Notes: generated by a model not told the origin, from the sequence alone. DNA of 64,000 nt from Anaerolineales bacterium (GCA_021463845.1 JAJTXV010000001.1:710174-774173); one strand, 5' to 3'; shown: positions 8,345 to 16,556, numbered from the stretch's first letter. Numbers and translations are program-made.

Positions 8345-8896
8345 ATGGCGGCGCGCCCAGGCACTCTGAAGCTGTGGCGCGCCCTGGCGTTGGTGGCAGT
8401 GGTCGGCATTAGCCTGGCCATCTTCTTCCTGCCCAGTGAATACACTGACAAGTTACAGGCCCTGGGCTACCCGGGCCTGTTTCTTATTACGCTCATCTCA
8501 TATGCCACCGTGTTCCTGCCCGCCCCGGCCGCGCTGATCGTGTTCAGCATGGGCGCCCACCTGCCGCCGCTGGGCGTAGCCCTGGCGGCCGGCAGCGGCG
8601 CCGCCCTGGGTGAGCTGACCGGGTACCTGGCCGGCTTTAGCGGCCAGGCCGCCATCGAGAACACCGCCGCCTACCAACGTATGGTGGGCTGGATGCAGCG
8701 CAACGGCCCGTTGACCGTGTTCGCCCTGGCCGCCGTGCCCAACCCAGTTGTGGACCTCAGCGGCATTGCCGCCGGCGCGCTGCGCATGCCGCTGCCGCGC
8801 TTCCTGTTCTTCTGCTGGCTGGGCCAGGTACTTAAGATGTTTGTGTTTGCTTCCGCGGGCGCGGGTATGTTTAGGTTGCCGTATTTTTCGGAGTAA
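8345..8896 (+). CDS. VTT/DedA-like membrane protein
   Basis: A 183-residue integral membrane protein of the VTT (SNARE-associated, DedA-like) superfamily. A first helix (LALVAVVGISLAIFFLP) is followed by the re-entrant region (ATVFLPAPAALIVFSMG, AAGSGAALGELTGYLAG) and the conserved second half AAVPNPVVDLSGIAAGALRM. Family members include polyprenyl-phosphate and phospholipid flippases. The start is 1 nt after the cyclophilin stop, giving translational coupling. The exact substrate cannot be deduced. Confidence 0.8.
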   Translation: MAARPGTLKLWRALALVAVVGISLAIFFLPSEYTDKLQALGYPGLFLITLISYATVFLPAPAALIVFSMGAHLPPLGVALAAGSGAALGELTGYLAGFSGQAAIENTAAYQRMVGWMQRNGPLTVFALAAVPNPVVDLSGIAAGALRMPLPRFLFFCWLGQVLKMFVFASAGAGMFRLPYFSE

Positions 8897-8947
8897 CCAC
8901 AGATGAACACAGATAAACACGGATAAATCTGCGTTCATCTGTGGTTA
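8894..8947. repeat. CACAGATGAACACAGAT-type palindrome
   Basis: 21-nt arms with one mismatch and a short centre, beginning at the TAA of the VTT gene. A related, larger copy lies at 19837-20018. The unit is built of iterated CAGATGAACA / CAGATAAACA words. Confidence 0.8.
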
Positions 8948-8965
8948 AAAAAGAAGGAGCAAGCA

Positions 8966-10327
8966 ATGGTTGATTTCAAACAGGCAGACCAATATGTGAA
9001 CGACAATCTCGACGCCAGCCTGGACGAGCTCGCCGCGCTGTGCGCCGTGCCCAGCGTCGCCGCCCAGGGCATCGGCATCGACGAAGCCGTTGAAGTCGTA
9101 CAGGCCATGCTGGCCAAGCGTGGCTTCACCACTGAGGTGATGCAGACTGGCGGCGCGCCGGTGGTGTATGCCGAGCGCAAAGGCCGCAATACCAGCAAGA
9201 CGCTGCTCTTCTACAACCATTACGACGTCCAGCCCGCCGAGCCGCTGGAGCTGTGGCACACCCCGCCCTTCGAGGCGACCCGCAAGGACGGCAAGATGTA
9301 CGCACGCGGCGTCAGCGACGACAAGGGCCATTTCGCCAGCCGCCTGTTCGCGCTCGACAGCCTGCTGGCGCAAGATGGCGAGCTGCCCTGCAATATCAAG
9401 TTCGTCGTCGAAGGCGAGGAAGAGATCGGCAGCATCAACATGCCCGCTTTCGTCAAGAAGCACGCCAGCAAGCTGGCGGCGGACGCGTGCATCTGGGAAT
9501 TTGGCTACGTGGACGCCAACGACAAGCCCATCCAGTACATGGGCATGCGCGGCATCTGCTATGTCGAGATGACGGTCGAGCTGCTCAAGACCGATGTGCA
9601 CTCCGGCCTGGGCGGCTCCATCTTCCCCAACGCCGCTTGGCGGCTGGTCTGGGCACTCAACAGCCTCAAGGGGCCAGATGGCCGCATTCGCATCCCCGGC
9701 CACTACGACAAGGTCGTGCCACCCACGGAGCTTGACCGCCAGCTGGCCGCCGCCCTGCCCTACGAAGGCGATGACTATAAAGAGCGCTACGGCGTGAAGG
9801 AGTTCCTGCGCGGCACCGAGGGCAACCCGGATCTGGCCCTGCAAGAATTCCTCGAGCCCACCATGACCATCAGCGGCCTGACCGCTGGCTACCAGGGCCC
9901 CGGCACCAAAACCGTGCTGCCCGCCAAGGCCAGCGCCAAGATCGATTTCCGCCTGGTGCCGGACCAGACGCCCGAAGATGTGATGAAGGGTCTGCGCGCC
10001 TTCCTCGACGCCGAAGGCTTCACCGATGTACACGTGAAGGAGCTGGGCAGCGAGCCGCCCGGCCGCACCGACCCCAGCGATCCGTTCCTGAACATGGTGG
10101 TGGAAACCGCCGCTGAGGTGTATGGCGCGCCGATGACCCGCGTGCCGATGAGCGGCGGTTCCGGGCCAAACCATGCCTTCCTCCATTACCTCAAGTTGCC
10201 TGTGGTGACCGCCGGCCTAGGCTACCCGGGCGCCCTCGTGCACGCTCCCAACGAGAACATCCGCGAGGATCTGTACGTCAAGGCCACCCAGCACATCGCC
10301 CGCGTGGTCACCAAGTTTGCTGAATGA
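8966..10327 (+). CDS. M20 family dipeptidase
   Basis: A cytoplasmic di-zinc peptidase of the M20 (ArgE/DapE/CPG2/carnosinase-like) family, 453 residues. Metal and catalytic motifs are intact: YNHYDVQPAEP (His85, Asp87), GVSDDKG (Asp118 or Asp119 bridging) and EGEEEIGS (Glu151-Glu153 region). A dimerisation lid follows (TDVHSGLGGSIFPNA). MSGGSGPNHAFL supplies the late His region. The ATG at 8966 has an AGAAGGAG site. The next gene overlaps its stop codon, so they are co-translated. Confidence 0.92.
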   Translation: MVDFKQADQYVNDNLDASLDELAALCAVPSVAAQGIGIDEAVEVVQAMLAKRGFTTEVMQTGGAPVVYAERKGRNTSKTLLFYNHYDVQPAEPLELWHTPPFEATRKDGKMYARGVSDDKGHFASRLFALDSLLAQDGELPCNIKFVVEGEEEIGSINMPAFVKKHASKLAADACIWEFGYVDANDKPIQYMGMRGICYVEMTVELLKTDVHSGLGGSIFPNAAWRLVWALNSLKGPDGRIRIPGHYDKVVPPTELDRQLAAALPYEGDDYKERYGVKEFLRGTEGNPDLALQEFLEPTMTISGLTAGYQGPGTKTVLPAKASAKIDFRLVPDQTPEDVMKGLRAFLDAEGFTDVHVKELGSEPPGRTDPSDPFLNMVVETAAEVYGAPMTRVPMSGGSGPNHAFLHYLKLPVVTAGLGYPGALVHAPNENIREDLYVKATQHIARVVTKFAE

Positions 10328-10677
10328 GCTGGCAAGAGTCCGTCCAGCACGAGCTCAACACGGCGGAGGCGGCCCGCGCCCGCGGCAACGAAGGCATGGC
10401 GCGAGTGTGCGCCCGCCGCGCCGCTGGCTGGGCCATCAAGGCTCATCTGGGTGAAGCCGGCATGAACCTCGACACCAACTCGGTCATCGAGCATTTCCGT
10501 CACATGCTGGCCCAGGACGAGACCCAGCCCGAGCTGCGCGCCCTCATCGTGCGCCTACGCATGCCCAAACTGCGCCCCAACCTAGCCGAGGACTCCTTCT
10601 TCCCCGAGGACATTGACCTGATCGCCGACGCCCGCCAGGTGATACGGCTGCTATTCCCCAGCGAGAATTTCAGCTAG
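10324..10677 (+). CDS. HEPN-like small helical protein
   Basis: A 117-residue protein starting in an ATGA overlap with the M20 peptidase. Predicted all-helical; LNTAEAARARGNEGMARVC and ARRAAGWAIKAHL resemble the first helices of HEPN-type domains. A canonical R-x4-6-H RNase motif is not evident. Function unknown. Tight coupling suggests a role linked to the peptidase or simply operon packing. Confidence 0.6.
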   Translation: MSWQESVQHELNTAEAARARGNEGMARVCARRAAGWAIKAHLGEAGMNLDTNSVIEHFRHMLAQDETQPELRALIVRLRMPKLRPNLAEDSFFPEDIDLIADARQVIRLLFPSENFS

Positions 10678-10696
10678 CGCACTCCCGGCTGGCTAT

Positions 10697-11155
10697 GCCT
10701 ACTGTCATTGCGGGAGTAGCTGGATATGGCATTTCATGCCATACCCAGCACGGACGAAGCAATCTGGTTTTGCTTTCATACAAAAAACAGATTGCTTCGC
10801 TACGCTCGTAATGACGGCGGGGCATAGCATGCCTCGCCCCCACCGAGCACCCGTCATTCCGACCGAGTGAAGCGAGGGAGGAATCCTTTAGGCCATAGCA
10901 AGACTCCTCTTGCCCTAAAGGATTCCTCGGCTCGCCAAACCTCAAAACAACCTTGAGCTATATACTCCGCCTCGGAATGACTACGCTGTTCTCCGCCCGG
11001 CCGCCTACATCAATTCAATTTTCATTCCGAGCGCAGCAGCCGAAGGCTAGGAATCCGTACTGGGCAGCTTTATCCACCCACACATCTGCAGCACGCCAAA
11101 CTCATCCTCAACGGATTCCTCCTCGTCGCATTGCGGCTTATTCGCAATGACAATT
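10697..11155. repeat. Cluster of REP-like palindromes
   Basis: Fills the gene-free stretch after 10677. Three composite inverted repeats are visible: about 10703-10817 (GTCATTGCG...GAAGCAATCTG / CAGATTGCTTC...TAATGAC), 10852-10980 (GTCATTCCGACCG...GGAATCCTTTAG / CTAAAGGATTCC...GGAATGAC) and about 11022-11150 (ATTCCGAGCG...GGAATCCGTA / ACGGATTCC...CGCAATGACA). No gene is supported here. Confidence 0.85.
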
Positions 11156-11178
11156 GCACGCAAAAAAAATAGAGCTGC

Positions 11179-11541
11179 TTACGCAGCTCTCTTTTTTGTC
11201 TTCAGCTTACCCTGCGGTTTACTCGCCGCCTTGTCTGGCGCCGGGTTGGCGCCCGCCTTGCGGCCGCGCCGCCCGGTCAGCAGGTTCGCCACCGAGCGCA
11301 CCACGGTGAAGAAGAACACCAGCACACCCGCTATCGCCCCGCCGATCAGCAGCACCAGCTCCAGCGTGGTCAGGCTGGCCTTGGCCAGCGGGCCTTCTTT
11401 GCGCACCAGCCGCTTACGCAGATCCGATGTGAACGAAGGGCGCGCATCCACAGGCTTGAAGACGGATTCCAGCATGTCTTCGACTGAATCCAGTTCGCGC
11501 TGCACCTTCTTGCGTTCCCATGGCCAAATAATTCCACTCAT
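11179..11541 (-). CDS. Single-pass membrane protein, putative anti-sigma partner
   Basis: A 120-residue protein with a charged cytoplasmic N-terminus (WERKKVQRELDSVEDMLESV), the segment FKPVDARPSFTSDLRKRLV, one membrane helix (about 60-82, LELVLLIGGAIAGVLVFFF) and a Lys/Ala-rich tail. It starts 3 nt after the sigma factor stop. Position and topology suggest an anti-sigma factor, as is common for ECF pairs, but no zinc-finger anti-sigma motif is visible. Confidence 0.6.
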   Translation of the reverse strand: MSGIIWPWERKKVQRELDSVEDMLESVFKPVDARPSFTSDLRKRLVRKEGPLAKASLTTLELVLLIGGAIAGVLVFFFTVVRSVANLLTGRRGRKAGANPAPDKAASKPQGKLKTKKRAA

Positions 11542-11544
11542 CGC

Positions 11545-12141
11545 CTATTCCTCGTCCGGCAGCTGGCCAAAATCTTCCAGCGAGAACTGGCCGGATGTAT
11601 CCTTACGGATCTCCTCACGCAGCGAAAGCAGCGTGCGGTGATACAAGCTCTTGATCGCCCCTTCGGTGCGATCCATGATCTGCCCGATCTCAGCGTTGGA
11701 CATGTGCTGAGTGAATTTCAAGATCAGCAGCTGTTGGCGCTCCTCGGGCAGATTGCGGATGAGCTTCATCAGCGCATTCTGCTCCTCAGTCTCCATCAGC
11801 ACGCTTTCCGGGTACTCCTCGCTCTTGCTGGCCCGATAGCCGTCCTCCAGCTCCACTTCCTGCCGGCGGCTGCTGTCGCGGTGCCAGTTGGCCACCAGGT
11901 TGTGCGCAATGCGGTACAACCAGGCCGAGAACGGCACGCCGCGATCGGTATAGCTGGTAATGTGCCGCATGGCTCGGAAGAAGACCCGCGAGGTCAGATC
12001 CTCTGCGTCCTGCGTGCTGCCGGTGCGATAGTAGATGTAGTTGTAGATCCGCCCGGCATATTTGTCATACAGCATGCCGAACGCGTCACTATCGCCCTGG
12101 GTGGCCTTGGCGAGGATCTTCTCGTCAGTCCACTCAGCCAC
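11545..12141 (-). CDS. ECF-type RNA polymerase sigma factor
   Basis: Group 4 sigma-70. Region 2 is DAFGMLYDKYAGRIYNYIYY with TQDAEDLTSRVFFRAMRHI and the -10 recognition part FSAWLYRIAHNLVANWHR. Region 4 is LPEERQQLLILKFTQHMSNA with EGAIKSLYHRTLLSLREEI. The GTG at 12141 is preferred (198 residues) because GGAAAGG lies 7 nt upstream; the TTG nine codons earlier has none. Probably co-transcribed with the downstream membrane protein. The signal is unknown. Confidence 0.9.
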   Translation of the reverse strand: MAEWTDEKILAKATQGDSDAFGMLYDKYAGRIYNYIYYRTGSTQDAEDLTSRVFFRAMRHITSYTDRGVPFSAWLYRIAHNLVANWHRDSSRRQEVELEDGYRASKSEEYPESVLMETEEQNALMKLIRNLPEERQQLLILKFTQHMSNAEIGQIMDRTEGAIKSLYHRTLLSLREEIRKDTSGQFSLEDFGQLPDEE

Positions 12142-12261
12142 GCGTGCGCCTTTCCAGAGCAGCGTCAATTAAATTAACCCAGATGATTGCAGAAGGTTGC
12201 ATGTCTTTCAAAGTGGGAAACGTACTGAATAAAGCCAGTATAACATGCGCACTTTAGCAAT

Positions 12262-12293
12262 AAAAAAGACCCGCCGTTGGCGGGTCTTTTTTT
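12262..12293 (-). terminator. Intrinsic terminator of the sigma/anti-sigma/bactofilin operon
   Basis: A 12-bp stem (12264-12275 with 12279-12290), 3-nt loop and T-run on the minus strand, just after the stop at 12307. Confidence 0.88.
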
Positions 12294-12306
12294 GTCTGCA
12301 GTATGC

Positions 12307-13386
12307 CTAGCGGCGCGTGCTCTTCTTCACTGCAGCCCGCTTGCGCGGGGCCGCCAGCGCCGGCGGTTGCGCCTGTGGCGCAACCACGGCTGCAGGCGTG
12401 CCAGGGTAATCCTGCCCGCCGAAGCGGGTCAGCACCGTAGCGCCCAAACCAGCCAGGCCAACCACTACGCCCAGCAGCCAACCCAGGCACGGCACCCAGC
12501 CCACCGCGCCAGTGGCGAAGGTCAGAGTGAAAGTGCCCAGCAGAGCCTGCAGCGCCGGCGACCAGACCGCCTTGAAGGCGTCGGCCATGCGGCGGCCAAC
12601 TTCCAGGCCCAGGCTGATCCAGCCAAAGGCCCAGGCCGTCACCAGCAGAAAAGGCAGCAGCACGGCCACGGGGATGAAGATCAGCGTGATGCTCAGCATC
12701 ACAATAGCCGCCGCCACCGCCAGCACGGTCAGCAGGCCAACGCCGGCCGCCATGGGCGGCTGTGCGATCAGCACATCCGCCACCTTGCGCATGTGGCGCT
12801 CCATGAACAGCACCAACAGCAAGGCCACTGTGGCCATCGCCACCGAGCGGAACAGCATCCACACGAACTCGGCCCATACCCCGCGGCCGACCTCACGGAT
12901 GATGGTCTGCGGCTGCGGCATGGTCGTGTTGCCAAAATCGCGCATGCCGTTGTCACGCATCCACTCGCCATCACCCCACGGGAACTGGACATCGTTGACG
13001 GTGCTGCCGCGCACGATGGCGCTGGGCGAGATCTGCGCCATGCCGGTCGGCACAACCAGGTCACCGTTCACCACTGCGCCAGCAGCCAGGGTGGCTCCGC
13101 CACCTACCACCACCAGGTCGCCGTCAATGCTGCCAGCAATGTCGGCATCGCCGCCGATCACGGCCACCTGGCCGCTCACCTGGGAGTCTTTCTCCATCGT
13201 CAGGCTGCCGCCCAGCACCACCAGGTCGCCATCCAGCGTGCGGCCGGCCTGCAGGGTGAAGTCACGCCCGAGCACAATCTCATCAAAGGCCGGCAGGTCC
13301 ACCGGGGCGGCAAAGGCCACACCCGGCAGCGCCAACACGGCCACAGCAGCCAGCAACAGGGCTGCAAACCATTTAGAACGCATCAT
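12307..13386 (-). CDS. Bactofilin-like repeat protein with C-terminal membrane domain
   Basis: A 359-residue protein with a signal peptide (MMRSKWFAALLLAAVAVLAL...AFA). About 100 residues of polymer-forming right-handed beta-helix repeats follow (RTLDGDLVVLGGSL, GSIDGDLVVVGGGA, VVNGDLVVPTG), as in bactofilins. The C-terminal half has about five membrane helices (from AEFVWMLFRSVAMATVALLL onward) and a basic tail (RKRAAVKKSTRR). The fusion suggests an extracytoplasmic scaffold attached to the membrane. It overlaps the anti-sigma gene by 4 nt, so it may be the regulated effector or sensor of the sigma locus. Confidence 0.75.
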   Translation of the reverse strand: MMRSKWFAALLLAAVAVLALPGVAFAAPVDLPAFDEIVLGRDFTLQAGRTLDGDLVVLGGSLTMEKDSQVSGQVAVIGGDADIAGSIDGDLVVVGGGATLAAGAVVNGDLVVPTGMAQISPSAIVRGSTVNDVQFPWGDGEWMRDNGMRDFGNTTMPQPQTIIREVGRGVWAEFVWMLFRSVAMATVALLLVLFMERHMRKVADVLIAQPPMAAGVGLLTVLAVAAAIVMLSITLIFIPVAVLLPFLLVTAWAFGWISLGLEVGRRMADAFKAVWSPALQALLGTFTLTFATGAVGWVPCLGWLLGVVVGLAGLGATVLTRFGGQDYPGTPAAVVAPQAQPPALAAPRKRAAVKKSTRR

Positions 13387-13838
13387 TTTGTCTCCTTACG
13401 CATAGTACGATCCAGCAACAGCACGGTCAGCACCAGGGCTGCCAGTGCGCTGGTATTCATCACGATCCATACAACGCTGGGCACCTCAGCCAGGAAGTTG
13501 CTCAGGGTGGTCACCAGCACGCGGCTGGCCACGGCCAGCGCGCTAAGGTAGCCCACAGCATCCGCCAGCAGGCCGCCCGGCTGCAGCTCGCCCAGCGGCG
13601 GCAGCAGCGCCAGCAGCAGCACGAACAGTGCGAACGTCAACAGGGCCGAGGCTGCCAGCAGCCCGGCCGCCTGGGCGCGTGACACCTGCGGCGTCAGCGC
13701 CCCGTCAGCGCGCCAGCGCGCCTGCCAGCGACGGGCAAAGCCCGCCCGCGGCGCCACCATCTCGGCTGAGCGCAGGCGCTCTTCGAGCGCGGCCCAGCTG
13801 GGTGGCAAAGTCTCAGTTTCGTACGGCGGCTTGTTCAT
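13383..13838 (-). CDS. Putative membrane anti-sigma factor
   Basis: 151 residues: a cytoplasmic N-terminus (PPSWAALEERLRSAEMVAPR, then GFARRWQARWRAD), then membrane segments (about 57-80 and 125-145). It overlaps the sigma gene upstream by 26 nt and the bactofilin-like gene downstream by 4 nt, so all three are translationally coupled. No zinc-binding H-x3-C-x2-C motif is seen. Assignment as anti-sigma rests on position and topology. Confidence 0.65.
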   Translation of the reverse strand: MNKPPYETETLPPSWAALEERLRSAEMVAPRAGFARRWQARWRADGALTPQVSRAQAAGLLAASALLTFALFVLLLALLPPLGELQPGGLLADAVGYLSALAVASRVLVTTLSNFLAEVPSVVWIVMNTSALAALVLTVLLLDRTMRKETK

Positions 13839-14406
13839 GCTTACTCCTTGTTACTTTGTGCTGCTGGCTTCGTTCCCACGCATCCGCCAGGCTGCGGCGG
13901 GCGCGGTGCAAGCGACTCTTGAGCGCACTCTCGCTGAGGGAAAGCTGCGCAGCGATCTCCTCATACGAGTGCTCATGCCAGTAGTACAGGATGATGGCCG
14001 CCCGGTCACGTGGGTCCAGGCGAGCCAGCAAGGCCTGCACTTCGTCCTGCGTTTCGCGCTGCACCAACCGCGCGGCTGGCCCGGCGCTCTTGTCGCCCAG
14101 GCTGGCCTCGGGCGACTCATCCAGCGAGATCGTGTTGAGCCGCGCCCGCCGGTGCTGGTCGATGCAGTAGTTGGCGGCGATGCTTAGCAGCCAGCTGGCG
14201 AACTTGCGCTTGGGGTCATAGCGGCCGATGGCCCGGAAGGCGCGTAGGAACGCTTCCTGCGCGGCGTCCTCCGCATCCTGGGTGTTGCCCAGCATGCGGT
14301 AGCACAAGTTGTGTACTGGTGTTGCATACAGCTCCACCAGTTGTGAAAAGGCCTGCGCATCGCCCTGCTGGGCCAGGCGCAGCCATTTCTGTTCATCAGG
14401 CTGCAA
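13813..14406 (-). CDS. ECF-type RNA polymerase sigma factor
   Basis: 197 residues. Region 2: LVELYATPVHNLCYRMLGNT, QDAEDAAQEAFLRAFRAIG, KFASWLLSIAANYCIDQHRR (RpoE-like). Region 4: LDPRDRAAIILYYWHEHSYE and LSESALKSRLHRARRSLAD. The start is a TTG at 14406 supported by a GAGGAG site 6-7 nt upstream; no ATG is in a better place. It heads a three-gene overlapping operon with a membrane anti-sigma candidate and a bactofilin-like protein. It diverges from the PAS-UbiA gene. Confidence 0.9.
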   Translation of the reverse strand: MQPDEQKWLRLAQQGDAQAFSQLVELYATPVHNLCYRMLGNTQDAEDAAQEAFLRAFRAIGRYDPKRKFASWLLSIAANYCIDQHRRARLNTISLDESPEASLGDKSAGPAARLVQRETQDEVQALLARLDPRDRAAIILYYWHEHSYEEIAAQLSLSESALKSRLHRARRSLADAWERSQQHKVTRSKHEQAAVRN

Positions 14407-14465
14407 TGGATCTCCTCACTGTTCGCTTGCACCATGTTATACGCTTCGGCCTGGGTTTGGTTTCA

Positions 14466-14524
14466 GGAATTGCGTAATTCCGGGCAACTTTGTGCGTTGA
14501 CAAGCATACAGAAGTCCTTATAAT
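14466..14524 (+). promoter_or_regulatory. Promoter and possible operator of the PAS-UbiA gene
   Basis: TTGACA (14497-14502), 16-bp spacer, TATAAT (14519-14524). Upstream is a 6-4-6 inverted repeat GGAATT-GCGT-AATTCC (14466-14481), a possible regulator site. Confidence 0.75.
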
Positions 14525-14574
14525 TGTGATGAAACGCACAAGCAGATTCTTTCGCTAACCGCTAGGAGACTGTT

Positions 14575-15876
14575 ATGGCAAAAACCCTCGCAAAATCCGT
14601 GATCACCTGTGACATGGAAGGCCGCATCGAAACCTTCGGTGACGGCTCCGAAAAGATGTTCGGCTACACCAAAGAAGAGATCATCGGCAAGAAGCGCGTG
14701 TCGCTGTTCTCGCCCGGCAAAGTGGTGCTGGAGCATGTGCCCACCTGGCTTGCCACCGCCTCGACCAAAGGCGAATACGTGGGCCGCACGGTCTTCGTGC
14801 GCAAGAACGGTGAGCTGTTCTCGGCTGACATTCGCATCACCCCCACCTTCAAAGACGGCGTGCAAAACGGCTTCTGCGGCGTGACCGAAGAGATCGACGT
14901 GCCGGTCAAAGAGGCGATGCCCAACATCAGCCTGATGACCAAGATCTTCACCTGGCTGGTCATCACCCGCGCTCCGTTCCTCACCGCGGTGATCGTGCCG
15001 ATCCTGATCGGCGCGGCCTGGGTGGCAACCAACAACATCGTTACGCCCTTCCCCACCGGCAAATTCTTCCTGGCTCTGTTCGCAGGCATCTTCCTGCACG
15101 TGGCCGCCAACACCTTCAACGATTACTTTGACTGGACCAGCGGCACCGACCCCGCCAACAATGATTACTTCCTGCCCTACTCCGGCGGCAGCCGCTCGAT
15201 CGAGCTCGGCCTGGTGAACGAGAAGACCCTGCTCACCGTGGGCACCATCGCCCTGCTGCTCTCCTCCGTGATGGGCCTGCTGCTGGCGCTGCAAAGCGGC
15301 TGGGGCCTGCTGGCCTTCGGCCTGGTTGGCGCGTTCTTCGCCTTCTTCTACACCGCGCCGCCGCTGCGCCTGGCCGCCCGTAAGGGCCTGGGCGAGCTGG
15401 CCGTGGGCCTGAGCTTCGGCCCGCTGGCCGTGGCTGGCACGGTGTACGCCCTCACCGGCCGCGTCACCCTGGCCGATTTCCTGGTGGGCGTGCCCATCGG
15501 CCTGCTGACCATCGCCATCCTGTGGATCAACCAGTTCCCCGACGAAGAGTCGGACAAGGCGACTGGCAAAGAGAACCTGGTGGTGGTGCTGGGTAAAGAC
15601 CGCGCCCGCTACGGCTACATTCTGCTACTGGTAGCCGCCTTCGGTTTGGCCATCTACTGGACCCTGGTGAGCGGCCTGTTCCCCATCGGCGCCCTGCTGA
15701 TCCTCATCGCCGCCCCACTTGCCATTCAGACCAGCCGCATCATCCTGCGTGAGTACCGCGAGCGCAGCCTGGTGCGCGCCAACGCCACCACCATTCAGCT
15801 GCACGCCATCGCCGGTCTGCTGATGGCAGCAGGCATCTTCTGGAGCGATTCGCTGGCCCGTTTGCTGGGTCTGTAA
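14575..15876 (+). CDS. PAS domain fused to UbiA-family prenyltransferase (MenA-like)
   Basis: A 433-residue two-domain protein. Residues about 8-113 form a PAS sensor domain (VITCDMEGRIETFGDGSEKM, FGYTKEEIIGKKRVSLFSPG). Residues about 120-433 are a polytopic UbiA prenyltransferase with both aspartate motifs, NDYFD (182-186, within NTFNDYFDWTSGTD) and DEESD (323-327). The MenA-like sequence order suggests 1,4-dihydroxy-2-naphthoate polyprenylation for menaquinone, but the acceptor is not proven. A clear promoter and AGGAG site precede the ATG and a terminator follows, so it is monocistronic. A sensory domain on a quinone-biosynthesis enzyme suggests direct redox or ligand control. Confidence 0.85.
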   Translation: MAKTLAKSVITCDMEGRIETFGDGSEKMFGYTKEEIIGKKRVSLFSPGKVVLEHVPTWLATASTKGEYVGRTVFVRKNGELFSADIRITPTFKDGVQNGFCGVTEEIDVPVKEAMPNISLMTKIFTWLVITRAPFLTAVIVPILIGAAWVATNNIVTPFPTGKFFLALFAGIFLHVAANTFNDYFDWTSGTDPANNDYFLPYSGGSRSIELGLVNEKTLLTVGTIALLLSSVMGLLLALQSGWGLLAFGLVGAFFAFFYTAPPLRLAARKGLGELAVGLSFGPLAVAGTVYALTGRVTLADFLVGVPIGLLTIAILWINQFPDEESDKATGKENLVVVLGKDRARYGYILLLVAAFGLAIYWTLVSGLFPIGALLILIAAPLAIQTSRIILREYRERSLVRANATTIQLHAIAGLLMAAGIFWSDSLARLLGL

Positions 15877-15893
15877 GCGCTGTACTCAACTTC

Positions 15894-15924
15894 AAAAAAG
15901 AGCCGCCCAATGGGCGGCTCTTTT
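15894..15924 (+). terminator. Intrinsic terminator after PAS-UbiA
   Basis: A 13-bp stem (15896-15908 with 15912-15924) ending in TTTT. Confidence 0.88.
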
Positions 15925-15935
15925 GATATCAGCAC

Positions 15936-15974
15936 TTGACAAATAAACAATACACATGTAATATTTTTATTACA
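15936..15974 (+). promoter_or_regulatory. Promoter with overlapping operator of the coiled-coil/ArsR operon
   Basis: TTGACA (15936-15941), 17-bp spacer, TAATAT (15959-15964). The -10 box is embedded in a perfect 7-4-7 inverted repeat TGTAATA-TTTT-TATTACA (15957-15974). This placement fits repression, most simply by the ArsR-like product of the same operon. Confidence 0.75.
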
Positions 15975-15997
15975 CATACCCAACTGGAGAGAGAAAA

Positions 15998-16201
15998 ATG
16001 TTCGAAACCACCCCCTACCTGTTCATAATGATCGTTGCCGTTGTAGCCATCACCTTCGTTTTCATTTCCACGGTGCTCAGAGGAAAGTCGCGCGAGAATT
16101 CGGCTGATGTGCAGGCCACTCTGACCGAGATCAACGAAGGCGTTCAGGAGCTACGCGGCAAAGTGGCTGAGATCGAGAAGATGCTGCGCGAGGTTGAATA
16201 G
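15998..16201 (+). CDS. Small membrane protein with coiled-coil tail
   Basis: 67 residues: an N-terminal membrane helix (about 7-28, LFIMIVAVVAITFVFISTVL) and a C-terminal amphipathic helix with heptad pattern (VQATLTEINEGVQELRGKVA, EIEKMLREVE). It is probably a partner or modulator at the membrane. A GGAGAGAG site is 6 nt upstream. It shares a promoter and operator with the ArsR-type gene 33 nt downstream. Function unknown. Confidence 0.8.
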   Translation: MFETTPYLFIMIVAVVAITFVFISTVLRGKSRENSADVQATLTEINEGVQELRGKVAEIEKMLREVE

Positions 16202-16234
16202 CCTCGCACAGCCCCATGCCAAGAGACTGACGCA

Positions 16235-16549
16235 ATGAGCAGCCCCCAGAACCTCAAGCATGATCTGCCGCTCGTTCTGGCCGCGCTGGATAACCCGCAC
16301 CGCCTGCGCATCATCGCAGCCCTGCGCGGCAAGAACAACTATGTCAGCCAGCTGGCGCGCGATCTCAACCTCAGCCGTCCCCTGCTGATCATGCACCTAA
16401 AAAAGCTGGAGGACGCTGGACTGATATCCAGCGAGTTGGAAGTGTCAGCAGACGGCAAGGCGATGCGCTTTTACCAGCTGAACGCGTTCGAGATCCGCCT
16501 GACGCCGGACGAGATTGCAAAAGCCGCCGCCAGGCTGCCTAAGGACTAG
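16235..16549 (+). CDS. ArsR-family winged-helix transcriptional regulator
   Basis: A 104-residue DNA-binding protein: ALDNPHRLRIIAALRGKNN starts the winged helix, the recognition helix lies in LARDLNLSRPLLIMHLKKLE, and the wing is SSELEVSADGKAMRFYQL. It lacks the C-x-C metal motif of classical ArsR sensors, so its signal is not a simple metal thiolate site. Probably autoregulates through the palindrome at 15957-15974 and controls the membrane coiled-coil protein upstream. Confidence 0.85.
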   Translation: MSSPQNLKHDLPLVLAALDNPHRLRIIAALRGKNNYVSQLARDLNLSRPLLIMHLKKLEDAGLISSELEVSADGKAMRFYQLNAFEIRLTPDEIAKAAARLPKD

Positions 16550-16556
16550 GCCGCAC

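Noticed and set aside
10670-11150. Small open frames in the repeat cluster on both strands
   Set aside because: They translate REP-like palindromes and have no independent support.
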